A stretch of DNA of 40,151 bases. Origin: Halomonas sp. (GTDB lineage Bacteria; Pseudomonadota; Gammaproteobacteria; Pseudomonadales; Halomonadaceae). This document shows, one piece after another, positions 32,333 to 40,151 of the stretch. The notes under the pieces were generated by a model that was not told the origin of the DNA, ran no database searches, and saw only the letters and a program-made list of their open reading frames with translations. Both the position numbers and the translations under genes were made by a program. The stretch lies in the NCBI RefSeq assembly GCF_007692655.1, contig NZ_REBQ01000141.1, forward strand, positions 1-40,151. The letters are read 5' to 3'. How positions within the stretch are numbered: position 1 is the stretch's first letter; the number at the start of each line of letters is the position of its first letter.

Positions 32333-33121
32333 TTAACTAATCACTGCAGGAGGTAAATATATGGTGAATTCATTGATGGGCTCAATAAGTACGCTGTACG
32401 GGGAGTTTTGTTCATGCAGATGAACAATATTAAGATCAGATAACAGCTTAAACCGAGCAGACTTTAGCCCAGCAGGCTTCACCGCCAAGTCTTTATGCCA
32501 AACACGATAACTACCTAACTTACCGTCACGGCGATAATAAAAACCGGCAAGTGGATGGGTAAGGTAAACCAATGCTGATTCGGTATCGGGAAAACCTGGA
32601 AAGTCAAAACCCAACTCTTTTGATTGTGTGAGTTCAACGGAAGCTTCCGCCCAATTAGACACGGTTTCCATACGATAATGTCGATATAGACCGGTTGCCT
32701 CATTATAGTCGCAGTCAAAAGAAACCCTGCCTGAGTGCCAGGGTAAATTCCAAAGGTGCCTGGGAATAACCAACGTCCATGAATCTAAGGTAGTTCCCAA
32801 AAACCACACGCACCGTTCACCCGTATGTTTATCGATGATATAAATACGGTAGTTGGTTTGCCCCATCGTAAATTTTGGGAAGGGAAATACGGCAGAGGTG
32901 AAGTCTACATCAATAAAAGGAACTACTGAGATAAGTCCCATTTGCTGACCATCAAGCTCAACAGTGTCTAACACAAACCTTTCTGGGAACAACCCTTTGA
33001 ATCGCTCGGCTGGCACGGCATAGGTAATAATCGCAAAGTGCTTAAGACCGCACAACACATCAATACCTTTAGGTTTTGGCCGCTCAATCAAATAATCCTC
33101 AAACTTGCGCGATTCCTGCAT
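32333..33121 (-). CDS. DUF2071-family protein (acetoacetate-decarboxylase-like fold)
   Basis: This 262-residue protein resembles DUF2071/YqjF proteins, which share the fold of acetoacetate decarboxylase. The visible features are YAVPAERFKGLFPERFVLDTVEL near the start, GLISVVPF, a central NYRIYIIDKHTGERCVWFLG and the C-terminal HKDLAVKPAGLKSARFKLL. A catalytic lysine cannot be assigned from sequence alone. Its composition is more AT-rich than the housekeeping genes, like that of the GrpB gene next to it. AGAGAGAACTC precedes the ATG. Confidence 0.82.
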   Translation of the reverse strand: MQESRKFEDYLIERPKPKGIDVLCGLKHFAIITYAVPAERFKGLFPERFVLDTVELDGQQMGLISVVPFIDVDFTSAVFPFPKFTMGQTNYRIYIIDKHTGERCVWFLGTTLDSWTLVIPRHLWNLPWHSGRVSFDCDYNEATGLYRHYRMETVSNWAEASVELTQSKELGFDFPGFPDTESALVYLTHPLAGFYYRRDGKLGSYRVWHKDLAVKPAGLKSARFKLLSDLNIVHLHEQNSPYSVLIEPINEFTIYLPPAVIS

Positions 33122-33284
33122 GAGTTCTCTCTTAATGTAAGTACTGCACCTTTTTATATCCTCCCCTGCCAGGCTCCTACTTCATCGCCCGGTGCCGCAA
33201 GGCATTGCCCTTCTTACACAGGTCCCAAAGGCCTAAACTCCCGTGTGTCCCTGCGCAGACACCTTTATTCACCTAACGCAGGCA

Positions 33285-35222
33285 TTAATCTTCCATCAAT
33301 AAAGGCGGCATGGGGCAATCGAGAATATCCGCCACTGCACGGAACAGTTCGGCTTCGGCGGGCCGAATAACCCCGCTATGCTCAATGCAGCGTGCCATCG
33401 CTTGCAGCAGCGCGGGTTTCTGCATGGGCCGTAAACGACGCAAGCGATCCACCGCCAAGCTCAGCCCCCGCATGTCATTGACATCACCAGGGGCAGTGAG
33501 GGCAAACGGCAACTCGCTTTCAGCGGCGCTGAGGGCTGCGTTAATCTCCACAGGGGCATCCTGACCGGCAGCGGCCAGCACGCCAAGAAGCACTTGGCAC
33601 TCCCGCTGCACGTCGTCTAATTTCAGGTTGGCGGGCCCGTTATCCTGCTCGCTCAGGTTGTTCAGCACCAACTGATAGAGCGTCCACTCCAGCAGGCTAA
33701 CCTGGCCATCCGCACTCATCAGACGCTCCATGCACAGGCGAAAGTGCTGAACCTGCTCCACAGAGAGCGATCTTAGCGCAGGCAGCGCCAGCTCGATCAA
33801 CGGCAGGCGTAACTGCACATCCAGCCGCATTACCTCTGGAGCATGTTTCATCAACTCATGGTAAACATCTGGCAATGCGGTTTTCTGCAACGCTTCTAGT
33901 TGGTGCTCACGTATCCCCTGATCCTCGCTAAGCAGCAGTGCGTACATTAACGCACGCGCGGCGTAGGGTTCATGGGCGGCGGTTTTAAGCTGTTTGGGCA
34001 GCGCATCCAGCGTCGCCCTCGCCTGACTCAAATGGCGTTGATCGGGTTGGCCCATGGAGTTAATAGCCGTCTGGGCAGAGGCCCCGGTCAACACAGCCGC
34101 CAGCGTAGCCGACCTCATCCCCGGTTCAACCCGCGCAGCGGCTTCATCTGAATCAGATGTTTCATTCTGTTCCTGTTGGGTGGGCATCGTTGCTTCAAAA
34201 CGGCCATCCCAGCTGGGCATGACCCGCTTGATACGATCATTTAACGGCGGATGCGTTGCCATCATTTGACTAAACCCCAGCCTCACGCCCTGGCTGAAGA
34301 ACAGGTGACTGAACTCTGCCGCCTGGGCCGCCTGAAGGTTAGAGCCCTGGGTATGCGAACCAATCTTGACCAGCGCGTTACCAATCCCCTTAGGATTGCG
34401 AGTGAACTGAACCGCTGACGCATCCGCCAGATATTCGCGCTGACGGCTGACCGCTGATTTGATCAGATTGCCAAAGAAGGTACCCGCGTAACCAATCAGC
34501 ATTAGCACCGCCCCCAGTGCCAAGATAACCGCGCCTGAGTTATCGCGTTTTCCGCCGCCTACCCGCCTAAAACGCATGCTGCGTAATAACATGCCGCCCA
34601 ATAGACCAATCAGCAGAATCCCGTGCAATATACTGATCAGGCGCATATTCAAACGCATGTCACCATGCAAAATATGACTAAACTCGTGGGCCACAACGCC
34701 CTGTAACTCATCCCGCGTCAGGTTGCGGATCGTGCCACGGGTAATACCAATCACAGCATCATTCGTTTGGTAGCCAGCGGCAAAGGCATTAATGCTCTCC
34801 TCTTCCAACACATAAACCGAGGGCACCGGCGTGCCGGAGGCAATAGCCATCTCTTCAACCACGTTAAGAATGCGGCGTTCATCAGCATCGCGAGTGTTCA
34901 GGTTAATCTCGCGCCCCCCCAGCGCTTCCGCCACTACCCGGCCACCACGCCTTAATTGACTTCGCTTGAAGAGCCCGCCAAGCACCACGATCACCAAAAC
35001 CGCCCCCGCGACACCAGCGACAAGTTCGACCGATAGGGCTGACAACAAGCCCTGATCAGCAAGTTGGGCTTGCCCAGCAGGCTGGCCCCCATCCATCAGT
35101 TGGAGTGCAATGGCAATGGCTAGTGTGGCCACTGCAATCAGAGCCAATACGGCCAGTACCAGCAAGACGACCAAGCGCCCCGTTTTGCGTCGCGCTTGGT
35201 CTTGAGCAGTAAAAAAATCCAT
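33285..35222 (-). CDS. M48-family membrane zinc metalloprotease with C-terminal extension
   Basis: This 645-residue HtpX/Ste24-like protease has two N-terminal membrane helices, the zinc motif HEFSH (His179, Glu180, His183) and two more hydrophobic segments. Downstream ADASAVQFTR holds the third ligand region. About 270 further residues are cytoplasmic-looking and helical. One segment (MERLMSADGQVSLLEWTLYQL) resembles TerB-type acidic motifs. It should degrade or clip membrane proteins. LemA follows upstream in the same orientation, the usual pairing for this subfamily. CAGGGAAAG precedes the start. Confidence 0.88.
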   Translation of the reverse strand: MDFFTAQDQARRKTGRLVVLLVLAVLALIAVATLAIAIALQLMDGGQPAGQAQLADQGLLSALSVELVAGVAGAVLVIVVLGGLFKRSQLRRGGRVVAEALGGREINLNTRDADERRILNVVEEMAIASGTPVPSVYVLEEESINAFAAGYQTNDAVIGITRGTIRNLTRDELQGVVAHEFSHILHGDMRLNMRLISILHGILLIGLLGGMLLRSMRFRRVGGGKRDNSGAVILALGAVLMLIGYAGTFFGNLIKSAVSRQREYLADASAVQFTRNPKGIGNALVKIGSHTQGSNLQAAQAAEFSHLFFSQGVRLGFSQMMATHPPLNDRIKRVMPSWDGRFEATMPTQQEQNETSDSDEAAARVEPGMRSATLAAVLTGASAQTAINSMGQPDQRHLSQARATLDALPKQLKTAAHEPYAARALMYALLLSEDQGIREHQLEALQKTALPDVYHELMKHAPEVMRLDVQLRLPLIELALPALRSLSVEQVQHFRLCMERLMSADGQVSLLEWTLYQLVLNNLSEQDNGPANLKLDDVQRECQVLLGVLAAAGQDAPVEINAALSAAESELPFALTAPGDVNDMRGLSLAVDRLRRLRPMQKPALLQAMARCIEHSGVIRPAEAELFRAVADILDCPMPPLLMED

Positions 35223-35312
35223 GTCTCGCTTTCCCTGATTAATAGCTGAGCATTCGTACTACTTGGCACTTACGAAGCTTAGAAGTGCACCAAACGGAGG
35301 ATGACACCAAGC

Positions 35313-35906
35313 TTAGAACGACACCTTCGGTGCCGCTTGAATCTGGGCGCTGTCTTCAAACTCTAACAGGGAAGCATCCTGACCATGGCCGAACATGCCA
35401 GCCACCGCTACCGGGGGAAAACTCTGCCGATAGGTGTTGTAGTGCATCACCGCATCATTAAATGACTGACGAGAGAAGGCGACCTTGTTTTCAGTGCTGG
35501 TGAGCTCTTCTGACAGCTGCTGCATGTTTTGCGAAGCTTTTAAATCAGGGTAGGCCTCCATCACCACATTGAGCCGCCCCATTGCCTGGGTCAGCGCACC
35601 TTCGGCACCGCCCAGGTCAGCGATAGCTTTAGCACTACCGGGATTTGCCGCAGCCGCTTTTAAACCCGCCGCAGCGGTATTGCGAGCTTCAATGACCGAT
35701 TGGAGCGTTTCCCGTTCATGCTTAAGGTAGCCCTTAGCGGTCTCTACCAGATTGGGGATCAGGTCATGCCGACGCTTTAGTTGCACTTCAATTTGAGCAA
35801 AGGCATTCTCAAACCGATTTCTCAACGACACCAGTCGGTTATAGATAGCAATCACGTAGAAAACGATAGCAGCGATAATCGCCAGGATAATAAGAGTAGT
35901 CACCAT
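35313..35906 (-). CDS. lemA: LemA-family membrane-anchored protein
   Basis: This 197-residue protein has one N-terminal membrane helix (LIILAIIAAIVFYVIAIYN) and a long helical domain with the LemA signature (RFENAFAQIEVQLKRRHDLIP, NLVETAKGY, NTYRQSFPP near the end). LemA proteins are commonly encoded next to M48 proteases and are thought to act with them at the membrane. The ATG at 35906 has AAGGAAAGACC upstream; the 35921 start lacks a ribosome-binding site. The M48 gene begins 90 bases downstream, so the two are probably one operon. Confidence 0.92.
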   Translation of the reverse strand: MVTTLIILAIIAAIVFYVIAIYNRLVSLRNRFENAFAQIEVQLKRRHDLIPNLVETAKGYLKHERETLQSVIEARNTAAAGLKAAAANPGSAKAIADLGGAEGALTQAMGRLNVVMEAYPDLKASQNMQQLSEELTSTENKVAFSRQSFNDAVMHYNTYRQSFPPVAVAGMFGHGQDASLLEFEDSAQIQAAPKVSF

Positions 35907-35962
35907 GGTCTTTCCTTGCATTAGGCGTTGGGTGGTGGAAAAAATAGTAACATCAAAGCAAT

Positions 35963-36382
35963 TTAAGTGTATTGGCGAGCGCGTTTATAGGGCCGCACCA
36001 CCCACCAGCTTGCCAAGACCAGGCTTCCAAACAGCGTATACACCAGCATAAAGACCCACTCCGGCGCAGTGTAGTAGAGGAAGCTCTGTAGCCAGTGCTG
36101 AATAAAAGAGCCGGAATAAGTGGCTCCACCCGCTTCATCTCTAAGCGCCATTTCCCAGGTCGTCAGCGGGCAAATCATACCCAACCAGGCTTGCACCACC
36201 ACGTAGCCAATCGCACATAGATGGGTGATACGAAATACCTTGTTGCGCACCCACTGCCATTTCAGGAAGTACCCTACGTAAATGGCGAGTAAGCCCAACA
36301 CAACAAAGGCAACAAACAGCACGTGGATGATGAGGATGATGTCTGCTAGAAGTAGCAGCAGCGACTGTCGGGACATAGACAT
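35963..36382 (-). CDS. DUF2784 membrane protein
   Basis: This 139-residue inner-membrane protein has four predicted helices (LLLLLADIILIIHVLFVAFVV, LGLLAIYVGYFL, HLCAIGYVVVQAWLG, EWVFMLVYTLFGSLVLASWW, in outline). The conserved pattern of early His in LIIHVLFVAF and the central GMICPLTTWE is that of DUF2784. Its function is unknown. AAGGGTAA precedes the ATG at 36382; a second ATG at 36376 is also possible. A 13-base tandem repeat lies just upstream. Confidence 0.85.
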   Translation of the reverse strand: MSMSRQSLLLLLADIILIIHVLFVAFVVLGLLAIYVGYFLKWQWVRNKVFRITHLCAIGYVVVQAWLGMICPLTTWEMALRDEAGGATYSGSFIQHWLQSFLYYTAPEWVFMLVYTLFGSLVLASWWVVRPYKRARQYT

Positions 36383-36415
36383 TTACCCTTGGCTGCTCAA
36401 TAAAAAACAGCTTTT

Positions 36416-36460
36416 AAACCCATTTCTCAAACCCATTTCTCAAACCATTTTTTCAAACCA
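36416..36460. repeat. 13-bp tandem repeat, about 3.4 copies, upstream of the DUF2784 gene
   Basis: AAACCCATTTCTC at 36416-36428 and 36429-36441 are identical. AAACCATTTTTTC at 36442-36454 and a partial AAACCA follow. The array lies between the DinB stop and the DUF2784 start, in the latter's leader. Confidence 0.85.
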
Positions 36461-36518
36461 TGCGCTTAACTCACTCGCTCATGCTGGCAGCCTGCTTAAT
36501 TCGATGTAAGGTGTGATG

Positions 36519-37019
36519 TTAGTGGGCAGCACGTCTTCGAGACGGCTCTGCCTCGTGCAGAAATCTTGTAAACGTGTCCCTGGGCCGTTCCAGCCCATTT
36601 GCGGCTAACGTTCGAGATGCCATACCTCTGTGATTACTGCCATGGGTGAGTAAATGCAGCAGCATTTCATCAATTGATAGCTGCCCCACATCACCGTCGG
36701 TAAATTGGAAAGTGATCGTTCGCTCAAGTTCATTTGCAGGGAGTGATTCGGTAAATTTCACCAGCCATAAATCATTTTCGCTCAATCTGTCTCTTAACTC
36801 TGCAAACGATGGCGTTTCAACCGTATTGTCGGCTGAAAACTGCTCTTGAGTGCCCGTCATGCGGCTGATAAATAAGCTATCAACGACCGTGGTGTGATTC
36901 AGTATCCGGATGAAGAACGTTGCATCATCATCTGGAAGCAAGTGAATTTGACGCTCACCAAAGGCAAGAAGCTCGGTGTTTGCCCACTGTTTATAGCGAA
37001 AGGCATCTGCATACCGCAT
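36519..37019 (-). CDS. DinB-family protein
   Basis: This 166-residue four-helix protein of the DinB/YfiT-like superfamily begins ADAFRYKQWANTELL, has ILNHTTVVDSLFISR and ends in LLHLLTHGSNHRGMASRTL. The histidines in these stretches form the usual metal-binding triad. Members include thiol S-transferases and other metal-dependent enzymes, and the substrate here is unknown. AGGAG precedes the ATG. It lies 20 bases after the I9-like gene in the same direction, so it may share the protease transcript. Confidence 0.87.
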   Translation of the reverse strand: MRYADAFRYKQWANTELLAFGERQIHLLPDDDATFFIRILNHTTVVDSLFISRMTGTQEQFSADNTVETPSFAELRDRLSENDLWLVKFTESLPANELERTITFQFTDGDVGQLSIDEMLLHLLTHGSNHRGMASRTLAANGLERPRDTFTRFLHEAEPSRRRAAH

Positions 37020-37039
37020 ATGAAGCTTCTCCTTTTGGC

Positions 37040-37279
37040 TTACCAGGTTTCTTCAGAGCCCGGCGGCCCCATATTAATCTGTATATCCGGGGCAATATCC
37101 AAGACACCTTTGATCTTCTTCAGGCGATCAGCCGTGGCGGTATCTGCTGATCCGGTGATGCAGCCAACCTCCTCAAGCACATCCTTAACGGCTAAACCTT
37201 CCGCACTAAGATGGGTCGCCATCTCTCTGATCGGTTGATCGCTTGAAACCGTCACTATCCACAGCTCTATATTCGTCAT
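37040..37279 (-). CDS. Free-standing subtilisin-propeptide (I9)-like protein
   Basis: This 79-residue protein has no signal peptide. Its pattern matches the ferredoxin-like fold of inhibitor I9 propeptides: strand ELWIVTVS, helix PIREMATHLSAEGLAV, strand KDVLEEVGCITGSA, helix TADRLKKIKGV and strand DIAPDIQINM. Such domains fold and inhibit subtilases, and the C-terminal tail enters the active site. The gene directly follows a subtilase gene (72 bases), which supports this reading. The ATG at 37279 has GAAGG eight bases upstream; 37294 is an alternative. Assignment is by secondary-structure pattern and context; sequence identity to known I9 domains was not tested. Confidence 0.68.
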   Translation of the reverse strand: MTNIELWIVTVSSDQPIREMATHLSAEGLAVKDVLEEVGCITGSADTATADRLKKIKGVLDIAPDIQINMGPPGSEETW

Positions 37280-37351
37280 CGACCATACCTTCAACGTCAG
37301 GTTCCAGGGCAGCGCCGCAAGCGGCCACTGCCCAAATATGACCAGTCCACG

Positions 37352-38671
37352 TTAAGGGGCTTGAACCAACCCCGCGCCAACGCGGGATTCGGAGGATGGC
37401 AGCTGCTGCGCTGACGCCAGCAGTCGCCGCCAAAGATTCATACCCCGCAGTGAATCGTCTGACTGGGCCCAGAGTGCAGCGCACCCAGCCACGTGTGGCG
37501 CCGCCATACTGGTACCGCTAATCGTTTTATATTCGCTTGGCCGAGGCCATGACGCAAAGACATCACGCCCGGGCGCCGCAATATCCACTTTACCAAAGTT
37601 TGAAAAGCTCGAAGGCCTTAAGTTCGGGTCAAGCGACGCAACGGACATAATGGTCGGCGAATTGGCAGGCGCGCCCGTCTGCGTCGCCGAATTACCTGCT
37701 GCTGCAATGATAAGGCACCCATTACGCAGCGCCGCAGCCCCAGCATGGGTATAAGCTTCCTGCACCGGACTCTGACTGCCAAGGGACATTGAAATCACTT
37801 CGCATCGATTGGCGATAGCCCAATTCATGCCAGCCAGCACCCCGGCCCCTGTGCTGCTGCCTGAGTTAGTCAGTACCTTCCCGACCAGCACCCTGGCGTC
37901 GAACGCTATGCCATAGCCCGGCGTGCTGCCAGCAGAGGCGCGAGGACCACAGGCGGTGCCGATACAGTGGGTGCCGTGCCCGTTAATATCTTGAACCGGC
38001 TGACCTACGAAAGAGCGCGTATCGAACTCTCTGTTAGCGAAGTCTGGATGACCAAGATCCATCCCTGTATCCAGAACGGCTACGTTAATACCGGCACCAC
38101 TCCAACTGCTTTGTGGGGCTCTACATCGGATCAACCCCCACGTCGCCTCCAAGACGTCCTGATCCAGTTCCTCTTCGGTTTCGCCAATACCGCGATCAGC
38201 GCCAAGATCATGAGCAATGGTACTCGCTGCCCGCAAAAAGCCCCGGAGATACTCCGAATTCTCAGAGAATGCAAAATACTCAGGCTCAATGATTTCTATC
38301 GGGCCCTCTTTTGAGACAGCCTCTTTAGCACTCATCCCATGCTGGTGTAGGGCGTCGCCGCCAACGAGCGCGACACCGAGCTCTGGAAAGACCATCGCCT
38401 CAGCATCCCCTGCGTCTTCCAGGCTGACGGCTTGATCCGCAAAATCTCGCGCATCGGCCACCCGAAACTTTCGATCCTTCAGTGTCTTGATGCCCTCTTC
38501 TAACATCCCTTCCCGATAACTGATCAGAAAGCGTCCCGTTTCAAGGCAGTTATCACCACGCTCCAGGGCTGCCAATAGGAGTTTCTCGGCCCCGCACGAC
38601 ACAGAATTAAGTGACTCGTGCTTACCAGGAGCCTTGCTGCCGCCTGCACTACCTTTCGGTGTTTTAGCCAT
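37352..38671 (-). CDS. S8-family serine peptidase (subtilase), cytoplasmic-looking
   Basis: This 439-residue protein has the catalytic triad Asp201 (AVLDTGMDLGH), His232 (NGHGTHC) and Ser388 (SGTSMAAPH), with oxyanion Asn327 (AAAGNSA). Residues about 45-135 look like a built-in propeptide (GRFLISYREGMLEEGIKTLK, ending near EIIEPEYFAF). There is no signal peptide; the N-terminus is Gly/Ser/Lys-rich. A linker rich in acidic residues precedes the catalytic domain. AAGGGAT precedes the ATG at 38671. A subtilase without export signal next to a free-standing propeptide-like gene suggests an intracellular protease held in check by a dedicated inhibitor. Confidence 0.9.
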   Translation of the reverse strand: MAKTPKGSAGGSKAPGKHESLNSVSCGAEKLLLAALERGDNCLETGRFLISYREGMLEEGIKTLKDRKFRVADARDFADQAVSLEDAGDAEAMVFPELGVALVGGDALHQHGMSAKEAVSKEGPIEIIEPEYFAFSENSEYLRGFLRAASTIAHDLGADRGIGETEEELDQDVLEATWGLIRCRAPQSSWSGAGINVAVLDTGMDLGHPDFANREFDTRSFVGQPVQDINGHGTHCIGTACGPRASAGSTPGYGIAFDARVLVGKVLTNSGSSTGAGVLAGMNWAIANRCEVISMSLGSQSPVQEAYTHAGAAALRNGCLIIAAAGNSATQTGAPANSPTIMSVASLDPNLRPSSFSNFGKVDIAAPGRDVFASWPRPSEYKTISGTSMAAPHVAGCAALWAQSDDSLRGMNLWRRLLASAQQLPSSESRVGAGLVQAP

Positions 38672-38971
38672 CGTAGATCCCTTTTCGTTTGGCTCTTCAG
38701 AGGTGTCAACCAGGCAGAAAGTAGCCGTCTCTTTCCGCCCTGCGCTTTCTCAAGCCTCGCGAAATTGCGAGCGTCAGGCCTCCAATATGAATGGACGTGT
38801 TGGCCTGTTTAGATGATTGCCCGCGGAGAATTATTTTTCCAATGCAGCAATCATATATTAAGACTAGCTCAACTAATGAGCTTCGCCAGGCTGATCTAGG
38901 CTTTGCACCAAAAACGTAGCAGGGATCGCTAACAGCGAAACACACGGCTACACGCCCCTTCTTACCTAATC
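38672..38971. other. Intergenic stretch of about 300 bases with no convincing gene
   Basis: The stretch lies upstream of the subtilase gene. A 79-codon leftward frame (38706-38945) has no family features. A short hairpin CTCGC-GAAATT-GCGAG is at 38756-38771. The leftward TTGACA at about 38705-38710 lacks a -10 partner at the usual distance. The promoter of the subtilase gene must lie here, but it is not identified. Confidence 0.5.
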
Positions 38972-39030
38972 AATAAACTTAACCAACCAATAAACTTAAC
39001 CAACTAATAAACTTAACCAACTAATAAAAA
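38972..39030. repeat. 17-bp tandem repeat, about 3.4 copies, through the 3' end of the membrane-protein gene
   Basis: AATAAACTTAACCAACC (38972-38988), then AATAAACTTAACCAACT twice (38989-39005 and 39006-39022), then a partial AATAAAAA. The leftward gene's stop codon (TAA at 39015-39013) and its last codons lie in the third unit. Each further unit repeats the same stop, so copy-number change would not alter the protein. Confidence 0.9.
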
Positions 39031-40080
39031 GACCAGTGATAAAATAGCAGCCATGACACCAAGAACAACCGCTAACGAAATAGCTATTTCTCTTTTAAGT
39101 TCGAGCTTTTTTTCATGAATAACATGCCCGTTAACCGACAACAGCATGTATTCACCATTATAACGACACACATCCGCGTGAACCCAGCTATCCAAGCAGC
39201 TGTTTAATTCAGCATGATTTTTCATATGCTTTGGCAAAGCACATTGCAAATCACCTATATGCAAGCCGCCCTTCTTAAATGAAAAATAGCCTTTCACACT
39301 GCTGATTGCCTGCCTCTTGGGAACAGGCGCATAGCGCATATTAAAAACCACAAAAAACACAGCGAACATCATGGCGACGGAAAAATAGAAAAACTGGAAC
39401 TCACCTAGCATCCACATTACGAAAAAAGATAGAAAAGAGGAAAAAAAGGCAATGACAATAAGCGTAAAATATTTTGTTGGATAGAATTTATTATGTTGGC
39501 AAGACAATGATTCTCTTTCTTCCTCAATCGCATGCCTTCTGTTAATAACTTTGGTGCCCAAATCATCGACAGCCACGTTCTTAACATTCATATTGGTTGG
39601 AATATCTGCACATACATGACTAGTTAAAGCGGGATTTTCAGCTGGGTAGGCAATTATCTCAGGGTAAATATCCTCATCAATGAGTTCTTTCATTAAGACA
39701 AAATCATAAACACCTTCAACGTTTTTAAAATTCTCAAAAAAACCAATAAACGACTTATTAAGCTCGAGCCTGCCCAGGCACCATTTAACCTCGTTGACGA
39801 TAGTGAACGAACCTCTTACTTGCGTAAAACGCTTATACCTAATCTTGGTAATTTTAGCAGAAATTCTATAGAGCTTATCTGATACCAGATCACCACCAAA
39901 AACTTCGCTGTACTTATCTTTTTCATTTTCAGAAAGTTCTCTAATGACATCAACGGAGCCATTAAACTGACTAAAAACTTTATCGCTAGAAAAGTAAAGC
40001 TTCACCCTTGACCAATAAAATAGAGACAGGAACATCACTACAATCAACACAAAGAGAAGAAAATGCACAGCAAGCACCAT
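39013..40080 (-). CDS. Multi-pass membrane protein, remotely IgaA/YrfF-like
   Basis: This 355-residue protein has four hydrophobic segments at about 2-24, 205-224, 228-248 and 332-354, with a large soluble domain between the first and second. Segment layout and the stretch between helices 3 and 4 (LHIGDLQCALPKHMKNH, LNSCLDSWVHAD, YMLLSVNGHV) loosely recall the N-terminal half of IgaA, the enterobacterial membrane brake on Rcs signalling, from memory of E. coli YrfF. IgaA is about 710 residues, so this would be a half-length relative. The ATG at 40080 has AAGGGG seven bases upstream; a start at 40113 lacks one. The gene is AT-rich with many Phe, Lys and Asn codons, unlike the rest of the window, suggesting transfer. 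Confidence 0.55.
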   Translation of the reverse strand: MVLAVHFLLFVLIVVMFLSLFYWSRVKLYFSSDKVFSQFNGSVDVIRELSENEKDKYSEVFGGDLVSDKLYRISAKITKIRYKRFTQVRGSFTIVNEVKWCLGRLELNKSFIGFFENFKNVEGVYDFVLMKELIDEDIYPEIIAYPAENPALTSHVCADIPTNMNVKNVAVDDLGTKVINRRHAIEEERESLSCQHNKFYPTKYFTLIVIAFFSSFLSFFVMWMLGEFQFFYFSVAMMFAVFFVVFNMRYAPVPKRQAISSVKGYFSFKKGGLHIGDLQCALPKHMKNHAELNSCLDSWVHADVCRYNGEYMLLSVNGHVIHEKKLELKREIAISLAVVLGVMAAILSLVFLLVG

Positions 40081-40130
40081 CCAACCACCCCTTATTGAAG
40101 GTCTCACAACCATCTTGTGAAAATTACTTA

Positions 40131-40149
40131 CCCGGCTTCAACAGCCGGG
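40131..40149. terminator. GC-rich hairpin at the window edge
   Basis: CCCGGCT-TCAAC-AGCCGGG is a perfect 7-bp stem. Leftward it is followed by TAAGTAATTTTC, a weak T-tract. It probably ends the transcript of a gene beyond the window. Confidence 0.5.
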
Positions 40150-40151
40150 CA

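Noticed and set aside
38706..38945. 79-codon leftward frame upstream of the subtilase gene
   Set aside because: No ribosome-binding site, no family features and no organised hydrophobic or repeat pattern; more likely intergenic.
1..40151. tRNA, rRNA, insertion sequence or prophage genes
   Set aside because: No cloverleaf, transposase, integrase or phage structural motif was recognised on either strand.

Overview
The window looks like chromosomal DNA of a moderately GC-rich gammaproteobacterium. The gene set (gammaproteobacterial-type ProS, TopB, AmpG, UgpQ and Nfo; a DUF3034 / cupredoxin / truncated-haemoglobin / EAL cluster; many one-component regulators) most resembles Halomonas and relatives. 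That genus-level guess is inference from gene content and protein sequence style. No rRNA, tRNA, CRISPR array, insertion sequence or prophage was seen. Most of the window is ordinary accessory and housekeeping DNA, with AT-richer patches around 27.0-28.0 kb, 31.7-33.1 kb and 38.8-40.1 kb.

Layout. 0-8 kb: the possible 5' end of a leftward gene with a palindromic operator; quinone oxidoreductase (qorA, leftward); glycerophosphodiesterase (ugpQ) and endonuclease IV (nfo); an XRE-cupin regulator divergent from a BenE-type transporter with two matching operators between them; a small lipoprotein; and prolyl-tRNA synthetase (proS) with a recognisable sigma70 promoter. 7.7-9.4 kb: a leftward two-gene unit made of a Tat-signal, Ser/Arg-rich repeat protein and an HPr-kinase-like / PqqD-like fusion protein. 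This is the strongest candidate for an undescribed system. 9.5-16.3 kb: a cell-envelope and c-di-GMP signalling region. It holds an exported cupredoxin, a membrane GGDEF(degenerate)-EAL protein, a DUF3034 protein, a truncated-haemoglobin lipoprotein, a membrane diguanylate cyclase coupled to a periplasmic molybdopterin-fold protein, and a 40-residue membrane protein downstream of a perfect ANR/FNR box.

16.3-24.2 kb: SlyD-like PPIase, AmpG permease, a SEC-C protein, a GNAT acetyltransferase, an ABC1/UbiB-like kinase and topoisomerase III. 24.2-31.7 kb: three regulator-plus-target modules. These are AraC with SDR/carboxymuconolactone-decarboxylase-like/Atu4866-like genes, LysR with an SDR, and LysR with an FMN azoreductase. 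A small exported protein of unknown function lies between the first two. 31.7-40.1 kb, all leftward: GrpB-family, DUF2071, M48 protease plus LemA, DUF2784, DinB, a cytoplasmic-looking subtilase followed by a free-standing I9-propeptide-like protein, and a membrane protein remotely like the N-terminal part of IgaA.

A cross-cutting feature is the number of short tandem repeats (13-18 bp units, 2-4 copies) at gene boundaries: about 301, 3887, 5232, 13596, 36416 and 38972. The unit sequences are unrelated to one another. Two of the arrays run through the 3' end of a gene. A seventh array (15 bp, about 6 copies) is inside the Tat-signal repeat protein.
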